A DNA stretch of 64,000 nucleotides from CAIYTF01 sp963664845 (lineage in GTDB: Bacteria > Bacteroidota > Ignavibacteria > Ignavibacteriales > Ignavibacteriaceae): NCBI GenBank assembly GCA_963664845.1, contig OY761615.1:3224001-3288000 (forward strand). The letters are read 5' to 3'. The number at the start of each line of letters is the position of its first letter. Within the stretch, counting starts at the first letter, position 1. The notes beneath the pieces are model-generated. The model was not told the DNA's origin and searched no databases. It was given only the letters and a program-made list of their open reading frames with translations. Positions 17,657 through 26,536 of this stretch are shown here, piece after piece. The position numbers were made by a program, and so were the translations under genes.

Positions 17657-18817
17657 CTACTTCAGCTTTCCGCGCACGAATTCTTTAACCTGCTTTTTTG
17701 ACAGGCCAAAGTAGTTCTTAATTATCTGTATAGTGCGCCGTGAAGAAAGCCCGTCACCATACGGGTTGGCCGCCGAAGCCATCTTCTTATAAGCGGTTTT
17801 GTCAGTCAGCAGTTTTTTTGCCAGAGCATAAATTTTTTGTTCATCGAGGCCGACTAATTTTACGGTTCCTGCCTTAACTGCTTCAGGCCGTTCAGTCGCT
17901 TTTCGTAAAACCAGAATGGGAATGCCAAAGTGCGGGCCTTCTTCCTGCACGCCACCGGAATCGGTGATTATGAGTCTTGTCTTTGCCATGAAATTAACAA
18001 AGTCGGGATAGTCCAGCGGAGCGATCAGGAACACGTTTGCGATATTGTCCAATGTGCCATGAACCACTTCACCAACGATAGGGTTGAGGTGAACCGGAAA
18101 TACAAAATTAATGTGGGGGAACTCCTCAGCCAGTCGTTTCACTGCACTACAGGCGGCCCGCATCGGTTCACCCCAGTTTTCACGGCGGTGCATGGTCAAC
18201 AAAACGATTTGTTTCTTTTGCGCTGCAAGGTTGTTCAAGACCGGGACTGTGAAAGCGAAGTTCTTTTTCACTGCTATTTTCAGTGCATCAATAACCGTGT
18301 TTCCGGTTACAAAGACCGTTGCTTTGGAAACATTCTCTTTCAACAGTGCCCGTTTGGCGGTTTGCGTGGGAGCAAAGTGTAAGTCGGCTATGGTTCCGGT
18401 CAGCCGGCGATTTATTTCTTCAGGAAAGGGGTTCGCTTTGTCGTTTGTCCGCAAACCTGCTTCGATATGACCGACAGGAATTTGACGGTAATATGCTGCA
18501 AGACTTCCCACAAACGTGGTCGTGGTGTCGCCCTGAACCAGCACCATATCCGGGGTTTCTTTTGCAAGTACTTCGTCTAGCTTAACAATAGTGTTGCGGG
18601 TAATGGAGGCCAGGGTTTGTTTTGGCTGCATAATATTGAGGTCATAATCCGGCTTAAGGGAAAAAACCTCAAGAACCTGATCCAGCATTTGCCGGTGTTG
18701 TGCCGTTGCTATGGTTATCACGTTGAATTGTTTTGGATGTTTTTGCAGCTCTAAAATAATGGGAGCCATTTTAATTGTATCCGGTCTGGTGCCGAATATA
18801 ACAGCAATTTTTTTCAC
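17657..18817 (-). CDS. wecB: UDP-N-acetylglucosamine 2-epimerase (non-hydrolysing)
   Basis: With the GTG at 18817 (AGGA a few bases upstream) the protein has 386 residues, the normal length. It starts KKIAVIFGTRPDTIKMAPII, the classic N-terminus. Family active-site residues are seen in VQGDTTTT, HIEAGLRT, PFPEEINRRLT and LTMHRRENWGEP, and UDP-binding in DSGGVQEEGP. It converts UDP-GlcNAc to UDP-ManNAc in the cytoplasm for surface polysaccharides. An ATG at 18901 would add 28 residues lacking family similarity. It is the first gene of the minus-strand run leading to the barrel protein and, past the TA cassette, to the synthase genes. Confidence 0.92.
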   Translation of the reverse strand: MKKIAVIFGTRPDTIKMAPIILELQKHPKQFNVITIATAQHRQMLDQVLEVFSLKPDYDLNIMQPKQTLASITRNTIVKLDEVLAKETPDMVLVQGDTTTTFVGSLAAYYRQIPVGHIEAGLRTNDKANPFPEEINRRLTGTIADLHFAPTQTAKRALLKENVSKATVFVTGNTVIDALKIAVKKNFAFTVPVLNNLAAQKKQIVLLTMHRRENWGEPMRAACSAVKRLAEEFPHINFVFPVHLNPIVGEVVHGTLDNIANVFLIAPLDYPDFVNFMAKTRLIITDSGGVQEEGPHFGIPILVLRKATERPEAVKAGTVKLVGLDEQKIYALAKKLLTDKTAYKKMASAANPYGDGLSSRRTIQIIKNYFGLSKKQVKEFVRGKLK

Positions 18818-19077
18818 TGGAAGTCCTGGTAATGGTATTACTGAAACAAGAAACTGCTTGTACAGTAAGTAATTACCCGGTTTGGGGACAACTATGTGCA
18901 CTGTTCATGTAGGCAGAGGTTTTAATGAGGTTTCAGAAAGAGGGGCGTTCTCCTCCTCCGGGATGACGGGTTATTACTCACACCGCGTAATCGTTGTTAT
19001 ATGGAATGTCGTAAGAAGAGCCAATGAAACCTGACAGGCATATTCACCTATGTAAGCCAATACCCTGATGTTTGCGC

Positions 19078-21753
19078 TCACAGAGAAGAGCTGCTGAGCG
19101 TTTTTTCCGGTTCATTCACGATACCTTTTGGCAGCGTGAAGCTGAACGTACTTCCTTTTTGCAGCTCACTTTCAACCCAAATTTTGCCTCCGTGTTTTTC
19201 TACAAATTCCTTGCACAGAAGCAGACCAAGCCCGGAGCCCTTTTCCTGATTTGTTCCTTTGGTTGAAATATCCTTGTCTACTGAAAACATTATCTTCTTT
19301 CGCGCAGCCGATATCCCCACTCCATTATCGGTAACCGAAACTTTGATGGCATTTGGTTCCGCGTCGGCCTTCACCATGATCACGCCCTCATTGTTGGTGA
19401 ATTTAATGGCATTGGAGATCAGGTTGTGTAAGATCGACCGAAGCATTTGATCATCTGCGGAAACATAAATTGATGCTTCAGCAAGGTTTCCAACAGAAAT
19501 GTTTTTCTGTGTTGCATTTTCTGCGAGGTGCTTTATCACTTCATCAATCTTTGACCTGAGATTTATTTTTTCCGGGTTGAAATGGATAGAACCGGATTGC
19601 ATTCTGGACCACTCCAGGATGTTTCCCATCAGAACATAAACACCTTGGGCCGCCACATAGATATCATGGGCGAAGTGTGCTATTTCCTCCTGTTTAAGGC
19701 TGGCGATATCCGACTGTAAAATATCGGCAATATTTAATATCGGGTGGAACGGGCTGCGCAGATCGTGGGCAATGATAGAGAATAATTTGTCTTTTGTTTG
19801 ATTGAGTTGGCGTAATTCTTCCGTGTATTGTTTTATTTCTTCTTCTTTTCTTTTCCGTTCAATAACATGAGCAATTTGCCCTGCAACAAATGTCAGTATC
19901 TGCATTTCATCTTCGTCATAGGCTTTTGCGTTTTCGTAATCTTGCACTACGATAACACCAATTGTTTTTCCTTCCACTTTAAGGGGAACCCCCAGCCAAA
20001 TTTCCGCCGGAGTTCCAATCAATTCCGTTTCTCCGCGTTCTCTCAAGTCCAGATCCTGCTCTGCGCTAATTAAAAAAGGTTCGCCTTTTCGCATCACATA
20101 TTCAGTCAAGCCCTTCCCGGGTTTCTTTGGCGCATAAGGCGGGTCATATTTATCCACCATATAAGGGAAGGAAAGCAAATCCATAGTTTCATCATATAGT
20201 GCAATGAAGAAATTTTCAGCCGGCATCAGTGTGGCTACAACCGAATGAATGGTTTTATACAGTGAATGAGTCTCGAGGGCACTTTGCGCGGCTTCGGAAA
20301 TCTGGTAGATTGCATCATGTAGCAGTTCTGATCGTTTTCTGTCCGTAATATCATGACCGATCCCGACCAGGCCGGTGATATTCCCTTTCTCATCATAGAG
20401 AGGGAGTTTGGAGGTGAGGAGCCAGTTTTTTTTGCCGTTCTTACCGAAGAAAAATTCTTCACGGTTAATGATCTTCTGCCCCTGTAAAATGACACTCTCA
20501 TCATCAGCATGAAAGGCCTCCGCGATTTCTTTCTGGAAGAAGTCAAAATCGGTCTTACCGATTGCATCTTCTTCCTTTTCGCATTTTAAATTTTCCAGGT
20601 CCATCCGGTTGGAAAGTGTTTTCCTGCACTCTCTATCCTTGGTATAAATAGCATGCGGAACGTTATCAATAACGGTCCGTAATAAAATCTTTTCCCGTTT
20701 CAGTTCTTCTTCTGCAAGTTTGCGGTTGGAGATGTCTCTCCATACAGTATGCAGGATTTTCTTCTCCCCGCTGATTTCAATAGAAGTTAACAACACTTCT
20801 GCAGGGAAAAGCTCACCATTTGCCTTTTGGTGAATCCATTCAAAACGATGACTGCCTTTTTCATAAGCAATTTCCATCATTTTGTTTGCTTTTTCATATG
20901 AAGGTTCCCCATTGGGCTGCGTCTCCGGCGATAATTGCGATGGGTGAGTGTCCAACAATTCCTTTTTGTTCCGGTATCCCAACATCTTTACCGTAGCCTG
21001 ATTGCAATCGATGAACAAACCGTTCAGAATGATCAAATTTGCGTCATCAGATTTCTCGAACAGGTCTTTGTATTTTTTTTCGCTTGCTTCAATTATTTTT
21101 TGTATTCGGATGCGTTCTGAAATGTCACGAAAATTCCAAACCTGACCGACATTTATGTTGTCCAATAATTGCGGACGTGAGGACCATTCGAAAACCTTCC
21201 CGTTCTTTAACTCCAGGTTATTTGTACTCTCTTCCTGATGATAAGTTCCCACCCGGTTGATAGCGCCGGTAAATTGGGAGGCATCCTGAAGCTGAGCGGC
21301 GATGTGTTGCAGGAGATGTTCATCTTCCTGCAGATCAATGTATGAATGAGGGATGTTCCATAAATCAATAAATCTTTTATTAACCTTTGCAATTTTCCCG
21401 TTGATGTCGATAACAAGAATACCGTCGGCTATTGACTCCAGAGCAGCATCCAGAAGTGATTGGCTTTTGAGGCTTTCCATATAATGCCGCTCCCTTTCGG
21501 CCTTCTCGCTATCCGCTATTCCTGCAAGTGTGCGGATTTTCCGGGCGATTAAATACGAAACCAGCGACGCCAGAATTGAAACAAATACTATAGTGATTAT
21601 ATGTGACGCCCACAGAGTAATTCCGGGAAAGAAGAGTTGTTTGGCAAGTTCAAAAAATGCTATGCCGGCTGAAATTACAACGAGGGTAATAGCAGTTGGC
21701 AGGACTGATGGTTTATTGTCCGTTAGAGAATTCTTATCTGCCGATTCATGCAT
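19078..21753 (-). CDS. Multi-PAS, GAF sensor histidine kinase
   Basis: An 891-residue sensor. Two membrane helices (about 18-38 and 48-68) with almost no external domain are followed by three PAS domains (about 95-210, 225-345, 355-480), a GAF domain (about 490-635), a HisKA domain with the phospho-accepting His in FSIIAHDLRSPFHP (about 661) and a HATPase domain (about 760-880: NLISNAIKF, DNGVGIS, GSGLGLLLCKEFV). Sensing is probably intracellular or by membrane-permeable ligand. There is no receiver domain and no adjacent response regulator, so it is an orphan kinase. It sits upstream of the polysaccharide locus on the same strand, but a functional link is only a guess. Confidence 0.9.
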   Translation of the reverse strand: MHESADKNSLTDNKPSVLPTAITLVVISAGIAFFELAKQLFFPGITLWASHIITIVFVSILASLVSYLIARKIRTLAGIADSEKAERERHYMESLKSQSLLDAALESIADGILVIDINGKIAKVNKRFIDLWNIPHSYIDLQEDEHLLQHIAAQLQDASQFTGAINRVGTYHQEESTNNLELKNGKVFEWSSRPQLLDNINVGQVWNFRDISERIRIQKIIEASEKKYKDLFEKSDDANLIILNGLFIDCNQATVKMLGYRNKKELLDTHPSQLSPETQPNGEPSYEKANKMMEIAYEKGSHRFEWIHQKANGELFPAEVLLTSIEISGEKKILHTVWRDISNRKLAEEELKREKILLRTVIDNVPHAIYTKDRECRKTLSNRMDLENLKCEKEEDAIGKTDFDFFQKEIAEAFHADDESVILQGQKIINREEFFFGKNGKKNWLLTSKLPLYDEKGNITGLVGIGHDITDRKRSELLHDAIYQISEAAQSALETHSLYKTIHSVVATLMPAENFFIALYDETMDLLSFPYMVDKYDPPYAPKKPGKGLTEYVMRKGEPFLISAEQDLDLRERGETELIGTPAEIWLGVPLKVEGKTIGVIVVQDYENAKAYDEDEMQILTFVAGQIAHVIERKRKEEEIKQYTEELRQLNQTKDKLFSIIAHDLRSPFHPILNIADILQSDIASLKQEEIAHFAHDIYVAAQGVYVLMGNILEWSRMQSGSIHFNPEKINLRSKIDEVIKHLAENATQKNISVGNLAEASIYVSADDQMLRSILHNLISNAIKFTNNEGVIMVKADAEPNAIKVSVTDNGVGISAARKKIMFSVDKDISTKGTNQEKGSGLGLLLCKEFVEKHGGKIWVESELQKGSTFSFTLPKGIVNEPEKTLSSSSL

Positions 21754-21886
21754 TGATATTCCAATCTCTTACCATTAAAGATTTCATCTTTACATAATTT
21801 ACAAAAACTCTGTACAATCTGCTTTTATTTGTTGGCAAGAGCTTAAAGTTTTTTCGGCCGGACTTTGGGGCGAGGGAGATTTTTAC

Positions 21887-22036
21887 ATGGGAAATGCGCC
21901 AATTGTGGTGATCGGTTCGCAAAGCGGCTCTTTCTGCTGTAATAACACAACAACTGCCGTTAGTTCCAGGGCAAGAAAGCCGGTTTTCAATGGTTTTGAA
22001 AGCAAATTCTGCTCAAGTCAGGCCCGGCTAAATTAA
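21887..22036 (+). CDS. Doubtful 49-residue ORF
   Basis: An ATG preceded by GAGGGAG opens a 49-codon frame beginning MGNAPIVVIGSQSGSFCCNN. It shows no recognised domain and lies in the 850-base gap between the histidine kinase and the Cys/Met lyase. The good ribosome-binding site is the only support. The rest of 21754-22610 contains open frames on both strands without protein-like conservation signs, and no other feature is seen there. Confidence 0.2.
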   Translation: MGNAPIVVIGSQSGSFCCNNTTTAVSSRARKPVFNGFESKFCSSQARLN

Positions 22037-22610
22037 ATGCCAGATAGCAAATAATCTTATTGCACATGCAAGTTTGTTTGCGGAATCCGGAAAATTATCG
22101 GTAATTTTGAGTATAAATATTCATAGATTTCTTCGATGCACAAAAAATATCCATTGTTGTGAACAGACGTTTACAATAATTAGAAATAGAGATCCTTTGT
22201 TCCGACAAATTATAAACCGGGGAATTTGCACCCCAAACCGAATGGCCGACTTCAAGCCCTTTGGAATGCAGACAGATGGGCTTGACAGCCACATGCCACA
22301 GTGCACCCATCTCGAAATCGCAGGACATGCAGCCCCTAAAGATATGATGACCCATGACGCAGCCGGACAAATCAAAAACCCAGCTTACCCAACTCTTTCC
22401 CGGAAATTAAACAGCAAATTGAAGAAAAGCGCAAAGGCATTTACAAAATGTCAGCTTATCGCCATTAGGGGGAGTACAAATTGTATTTCCCCGGTAAGGG
22501 CATAAGCAAAACAGCGTACCTCAGTTTTTTGAAATATATGAAAATCATAAGAAATGCACAGGTTGTCACCTATACGGTACAATTGAACTAATGAAAATAG
22601 GATTATTCAG

Positions 22611-23792
22611 ATGAACAACGACAAACATGGTTTTAACACGAAATTAATTCACGCCGGCGAACTGAACGATCAGTTCGGTTCGGCAACCATTCCCATTTAC
22701 CAGACTTCGACATTTGCCTTTGAGAGCGCTGAGGAAGGTGCCAAGTGTTTTGCCGGGGAGAGTAACGGGTATATTTATACCCGCATTGGCAATCCGACAA
22801 TTGATGCGCTTGAACGCCAGTTGGCAAAACTGGAAAACGGCTATGGTGGGATCGCGGTTAGCTCCGGAATGGCCGCGGCGAGCACCATTTATCTTACACT
22901 CTTAAGTAGTGGTGATCACGTTGTCAGTACGGATGCCATATATGGGCCTTCACGCGGACTCATGGAAAAACAGTTTACCCGGTTTGGGCTTGAATCCACC
23001 TATATCAACACTACCGATATTGAGACAATCAAACAGGCCATTCGCCCAAACACCAGGATGCTTTATATCGAAACGCCTGCCAACCCGACAATGGACATTA
23101 CTGACCTTAAGGCATGTGCCGAGGTTGCCCACGCAAAAGGCATTCTGCTCGTGGTTGATAATACCTTCTGCAGTCCCTACCTGCAAAACCCTTTGGATTT
23201 GGGTGCCGATGTTGTTTTCCACTCGGTCACTAAATTTATCAACGGTCACGCAGATGTAGTGGCCGGCATCATTGTGACAAAAGAAGAGACTCTTTACAGG
23301 AAATTACGCGTTATGATGATAAGTCTGGGCTGTAATATGGATCCGCACCAGGCTTATCTGATTATCCGGGGACTTAAAACTCTCTCGCTGAGGGTTGACC
23401 GGGCACAGGATAACGCGCAAAAGGCAGCTGAATTTCTGGAGAAGCATCCGAAAGTAGCCTGGGTTAAATATCCCGGCCTTAAATCTCACCCGCAATATGA
23501 CTTAGGGTTGGAGCAAATGCGCGGAAGCGGTACCATGATATCTTTCGGGCTAAAAAAGGGTTTTGAGGGTGCAAAGGTATTGCTTAATAATGTAAAATTG
23601 GCACTTTTGGCAGTCTCGCTTGGAGGAGTTGAAACCCTGATCCAGCATCCCGCATCGATGACCCATGCCAAAGTTTCGAAGGAAGACAAACAAAAGGCGG
23701 GTATCACCGATGATTTGATTCGTTTTTCCGTTGGTATAGAAGACGCTAAAGATATATTGGCTGATCTTGAAAGCGGATTGGAACACGTCTGA
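22611..23792 (+). CDS. Cys/Met-metabolism PLP enzyme, probably methionine gamma-lyase
   Basis: A 393-residue trans-sulfuration-family enzyme. PLP lysine is Lys208 in SVTKFINGHADVV; YIYTRIGNPT, SSGMAAAS and YIETPANPTM are family motifs, and SLGGVETLIQHPASMTH is the C-terminal substrate region. Overall it is closest by eye to methionine gamma-lyase (methionine to methanethiol, 2-oxobutyrate and ammonia). However the loop that carries the lyase-specific Cys after Tyr-Gly reads Tyr111-Gly112-Pro113 here, so cystathionine gamma-lyase/synthase or homocysteine-directed activity remains possible. It stands alone, without a riboswitch visible upstream. Confidence 0.85.
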   Translation: MNNDKHGFNTKLIHAGELNDQFGSATIPIYQTSTFAFESAEEGAKCFAGESNGYIYTRIGNPTIDALERQLAKLENGYGGIAVSSGMAAASTIYLTLLSSGDHVVSTDAIYGPSRGLMEKQFTRFGLESTYINTTDIETIKQAIRPNTRMLYIETPANPTMDITDLKACAEVAHAKGILLVVDNTFCSPYLQNPLDLGADVVFHSVTKFINGHADVVAGIIVTKEETLYRKLRVMMISLGCNMDPHQAYLIIRGLKTLSLRVDRAQDNAQKAAEFLEKHPKVAWVKYPGLKSHPQYDLGLEQMRGSGTMISFGLKKGFEGAKVLLNNVKLALLAVSLGGVETLIQHPASMTHAKVSKEDKQKAGITDDLIRFSVGIEDAKDILADLESGLEHV

Positions 23793-23866
23793 TACGGCGG
23801 GTTCATTCCATAATTCGGTTCCGGGAATATATACGGCGTATACTTCATCCCAAAGTTAGACTCATC

Positions 23867-24021
23867 GGTGGGTGTCGCATAACTCAGGAAAAGCCATTGC
23901 GACCCCGCATTTTCGCGGGAGAAGTGCCTCATCCCGTGTGTGGGGCAATCGCACGATTAGCGCCTGTAAACAAAGTATCATGAAGCAAATTCCAGGGGGA
24001 ATGAATTATTCGACAGCTACC
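23867..24021. mobile_element. MITE-like element, copy 1 (155 bp)
   Basis: Bounded by GGTGGGTGTCGCATAA (23867-23882) and TTATTCGACAGCTACC (24006-24021), which are inverted repeats with two mismatches. It is flanked by the direct repeat ATC on both sides (23864-23866 and 24022-24024). The interior matches the element at 59994-60149 in opposite orientation along nearly its whole length, including CGCGGGAGAAGTGCC. It has no coding capacity, so mobility would need a transposase in trans. It lies just before the terminator hairpin of the lyase gene. Confidence 0.8.
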
Positions 24022-24023
24022 AT

Positions 24024-24060
24024 CGGAATGCCGTTTTAGGCGGCATTCCGGTGATGTTTT
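24024..24060 (+). terminator. Terminator after the Cys/Met lyase gene
   Basis: CGGAATGCCG and CGGCATTCCG form a perfect 10-bp stem, followed by GTGATGTTTT. It lies 230 bases downstream of the lyase stop because the MITE-like element has been inserted between gene and hairpin. Confidence 0.65.
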
Positions 24061-24186
24061 TATATAGTTGGAGTGCTTTGTGGCGGGTGAATTACGTCAT
24101 AAATGCCATTTACCACGGTAATTAACCGCTTTTCCCGTATGTGCGTTTTTCCGGGGCCGGAGTTCGATAATCTGCCTTTTTTTTCT

Positions 24187-24194
24187 TAAATTTA
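24187..24194 (+). promoter_or_regulatory. Possible -7 promoter element of fabF
   Basis: TAAATTTA, 37 bases before the fabF ATG, the same sequence and spacing as before the PLP-enzyme gene at 2437. Confidence 0.3.
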
Positions 24195-24231
24195 TAACTT
24201 ATATATTCTAAAAGACAAAGGAAACGCTCAT

Positions 24232-25491
24232 ATGACAGACTCGAAAAAGCGCGTTGTCGTTACCGGTTTAGGTGCCTTAACCCCAATTGGTTTAACGGTT
24301 GATGACTTTTGGCAGAATGCACTCGCTGGTGTCAGTGGTGCAGGAATGATAAAATCATTCGACACTTCGCGCATCGAAACGAAATTTGCGTGCGAATTAA
24401 AAGGTTATGATGCAGCCAATTATATGGATAAAAAAGCTGCAAGAAGACTTGACCTCTTCAGTCAATATGCCATGGCAGTTTCTGCGATGGCCCTTAAAGA
24501 TGCAAATATTGAACCCGAAAAATTATCTGAAATTGAAAAAGAAAATATCGGGGTCGTATTCGGAAGCGGTATTGGTGGAATACATACTTTCTACGATCAG
24601 GCCGTGATTAACCATACCCAGGGTCCGGATCGCGTTTCCCCATTTTTTATTCCGATGCTCATTCCCGACCTTGCGCCCGGCAGTATCTCAATCCGTTATG
24701 GCTTCAAAGGGCCTAACCATTGTATCGTTTCCGCGTGTGCCACCGCTAACAACAACATTATTGACTCATACCTCCTGATCAAAGAAGGAATGGCTGATAT
24801 TATTGTTTCCGGCGGAAGTGAAGCAAGCATTTGCGAAATTGGAATGGCCGGCTTCAATTCATCACGTGCGCTTTCAACAAGAAATGATTCCCCCGAAACT
24901 GCAAGCAGACCATTTGACTCTACACGGGACGGATTTGTTATGGGTGAGGGCGGCGGATGTCTGATACTTGAAGAATATGAGCATGCCATTAAACGCGGTG
25001 CTAAAATTTATGCCGAGCTGGTTGGTGTGGGACTTTCTGCCGACGCTTACCATATGACGGCACCTGATCCGAACGGACGGGGTGCAACACTTGCAATGCA
25101 GCGTGCACTCAAGAACGCCGGGTTGGAAATAACAGAAATCGATTATATTAACATGCACGGAACTTCAACCGGGCTGGGTGATATAGCGGAAACAAAGGCC
25201 ATTAAAAACGTTTTTGGCGACCATGCTTACAAGATGAATGTTTCTTCAACCAAAAGCATGACCGGGCATCTTCTCGGCGCAGCCGGCGCGGTTGAGGCAA
25301 TCGCTTCAATTCTTGCCATACGCGATGAAGTCGTTCCCCCTACTATCAATTTTGTCAACCCGGATCCCGAATGCGATTTGAACTATACGTTTAATGCACC
25401 ACAGAAACGAACCATGAACTTTGCCATGAGCAATGCATTTGGTTTTGGCGGACACAATACAACGGTTATTTTCAAAAAATATTCGGTGTAG
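24232..25491 (+). CDS. fabF: Beta-ketoacyl-ACP synthase II
   Basis: A 419-residue KAS II. It starts KKRVVVTGLGALTPIG; the nucleophile Cys is residue 169 in SACATANN, and the two catalytic His lie in MHGTSTGLGD and SMTGHLLGAAGA, with the conserved Lys in STKSMTGH. The C-terminal SNAFGFGGHNTT is the gatekeeper region. It carries out elongation condensation in fatty-acid synthesis in the cytoplasm. It is not accompanied by acpP or fabG here; a monocistronic unit with its own promoter box and terminator is likely. Confidence 0.95.
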   Translation: MTDSKKRVVVTGLGALTPIGLTVDDFWQNALAGVSGAGMIKSFDTSRIETKFACELKGYDAANYMDKKAARRLDLFSQYAMAVSAMALKDANIEPEKLSEIEKENIGVVFGSGIGGIHTFYDQAVINHTQGPDRVSPFFIPMLIPDLAPGSISIRYGFKGPNHCIVSACATANNNIIDSYLLIKEGMADIIVSGGSEASICEIGMAGFNSSRALSTRNDSPETASRPFDSTRDGFVMGEGGGCLILEEYEHAIKRGAKIYAELVGVGLSADAYHMTAPDPNGRGATLAMQRALKNAGLEITEIDYINMHGTSTGLGDIAETKAIKNVFGDHAYKMNVSSTKSMTGHLLGAAGAVEAIASILAIRDEVVPPTINFVNPDPECDLNYTFNAPQKRTMNFAMSNAFGFGGHNTTVIFKKYSV

Positions 25492-25499
25492 TTTTTTTT

Positions 25500-25533
25500 G
25501 CAGGGACATGGCTTGCCGTGTCCCTGCATTTCT
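25500..25533 (+). terminator. Intrinsic terminator of fabF
   Basis: Perfect 9-bp stem GCAGGGACA / TGTCCCTGC with a 10-nt loop, nine bases after the stop codon, followed by ATTTCTTTC. Confidence 0.75.
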
Positions 25534-25579
25534 TTCATCTCCCCCATAGCTGCCCTAAAGCTATTTCGCCAAATTTCCT

Positions 25580-25587
25580 TAAATTGA
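25580..25587 (+). promoter_or_regulatory. Possible -7 promoter element
   Basis: TAAATTGA, 41 bases before the glycosyltransferase ATG at 25629; fits the recurring box seen before other plus-strand genes. Confidence 0.2.
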
Positions 25588-25628
25588 ATTTATGAAATCA
25601 ATTCTTTCACCATGAGAATGCCGGTTTA

Positions 25629-26525
25629 ATGGCATACGCTCCCATCGCTTTGTTTGTTTACCGGCGGCTTTCGCATACGAAAACAACTGTTGAATCTTTG
25701 CTCCGTAATAAGGAAGCCAGGGACAGTACGCTCTATATTTTTTCCGATGCAGCCAAGGCAGAAAAAGACAGCGCGGCTGTGAACGAAGTGCGTGAATATA
25801 TCCACGCACTATCCGGTTTCAAGGCGGTACATATTGTTGAGCAGGAAACCAACCAGGGCTTGGCAAAATCCATCATTGCAGGCGTAACTTCTGTGTTACG
25901 GGAACACGGCAGAGTGATTGTTGTGGAAGATGATCTGCTCCTCTCGCCTTATTTTTTGCAGTATATGAATGACGGACTGAACCTATATGAAAATGCGGAA
26001 CAGGTTGCAAGCATTCATGGATATACCTACCCGGTTGACATCAAATTGCCGGAGACGTTCTTTTTGCGGGGAACAGACTGTTGGGGATGGGCTACCTGGA
26101 GCCGTGCATGGCGAATATTCGAACCTGACACAGCCAGGCTTTACCGGCAGATCACTGATGCAGGTCTTGCAAATGAATTTGATTATAATGGCTATGCGGG
26201 AAATATTAAGATGCTGCATAATCAGATTGCGGGGAAAATTGATTCCTGGGCTATCAGATGGCATGCCTCTGCATTTCTTGCGAATATGGTTACGCTTAAT
26301 CCGGGGATATCTTTGGTGCAAAACACAGGTATGGACGGCGGCGGCACTCACGGCGATGCAACCTCTGTGTTTTCTACGGAATTGAGCCAAAAGCCCGTTG
26401 TTGTTGAGTTTAAAGAACCTGTTGCCGATCATGCTGTTTATGAAGCACTTGAACGATATTTCAAGTCCAGACAGCCGAGCTTACCGGAAAAACTATGGAC
26501 ACGATTGAAACGAATGCTGCGATAA
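25629..26525 (+). CDS. Glycosyltransferase (GT2/GNT-I-like)
   Basis: A 298-residue soluble transferase. It begins APIALFVYRRLSHTKTTVESL, the nucleotide-sugar Rossmann half of GT-A folds, with the metal-binding acidic cluster VVEDDLLLSPYFLQYMN near residues 98-103 (the EDD of GNT-I/GT2-like enzymes). RGTDCWGWATWSRAWRIF is a conserved acceptor-side segment of this bacterial family. It probably adds a sugar to a surface polysaccharide or glycolipid at the cytoplasmic face. It faces the following histidine kinase gene tail to tail (11 bases apart). Donor and acceptor are unknown. Confidence 0.85.
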   Translation: MAYAPIALFVYRRLSHTKTTVESLLRNKEARDSTLYIFSDAAKAEKDSAAVNEVREYIHALSGFKAVHIVEQETNQGLAKSIIAGVTSVLREHGRVIVVEDDLLLSPYFLQYMNDGLNLYENAEQVASIHGYTYPVDIKLPETFFLRGTDCWGWATWSRAWRIFEPDTARLYRQITDAGLANEFDYNGYAGNIKMLHNQIAGKIDSWAIRWHASAFLANMVTLNPGISLVQNTGMDGGGTHGDATSVFSTELSQKPVVVEFKEPVADHAVYEALERYFKSRQPSLPEKLWTRLKRMLR

Positions 26526-26536
26526 AGCAGCACCCG

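Noticed and set aside
22074..22505. 143-residue ORF, with a 91-residue ORF on the opposite strand
   Set aside because: Neither has a ribosome-binding site, domain or protein-like periodicity; composition resembles intergenic DNA.
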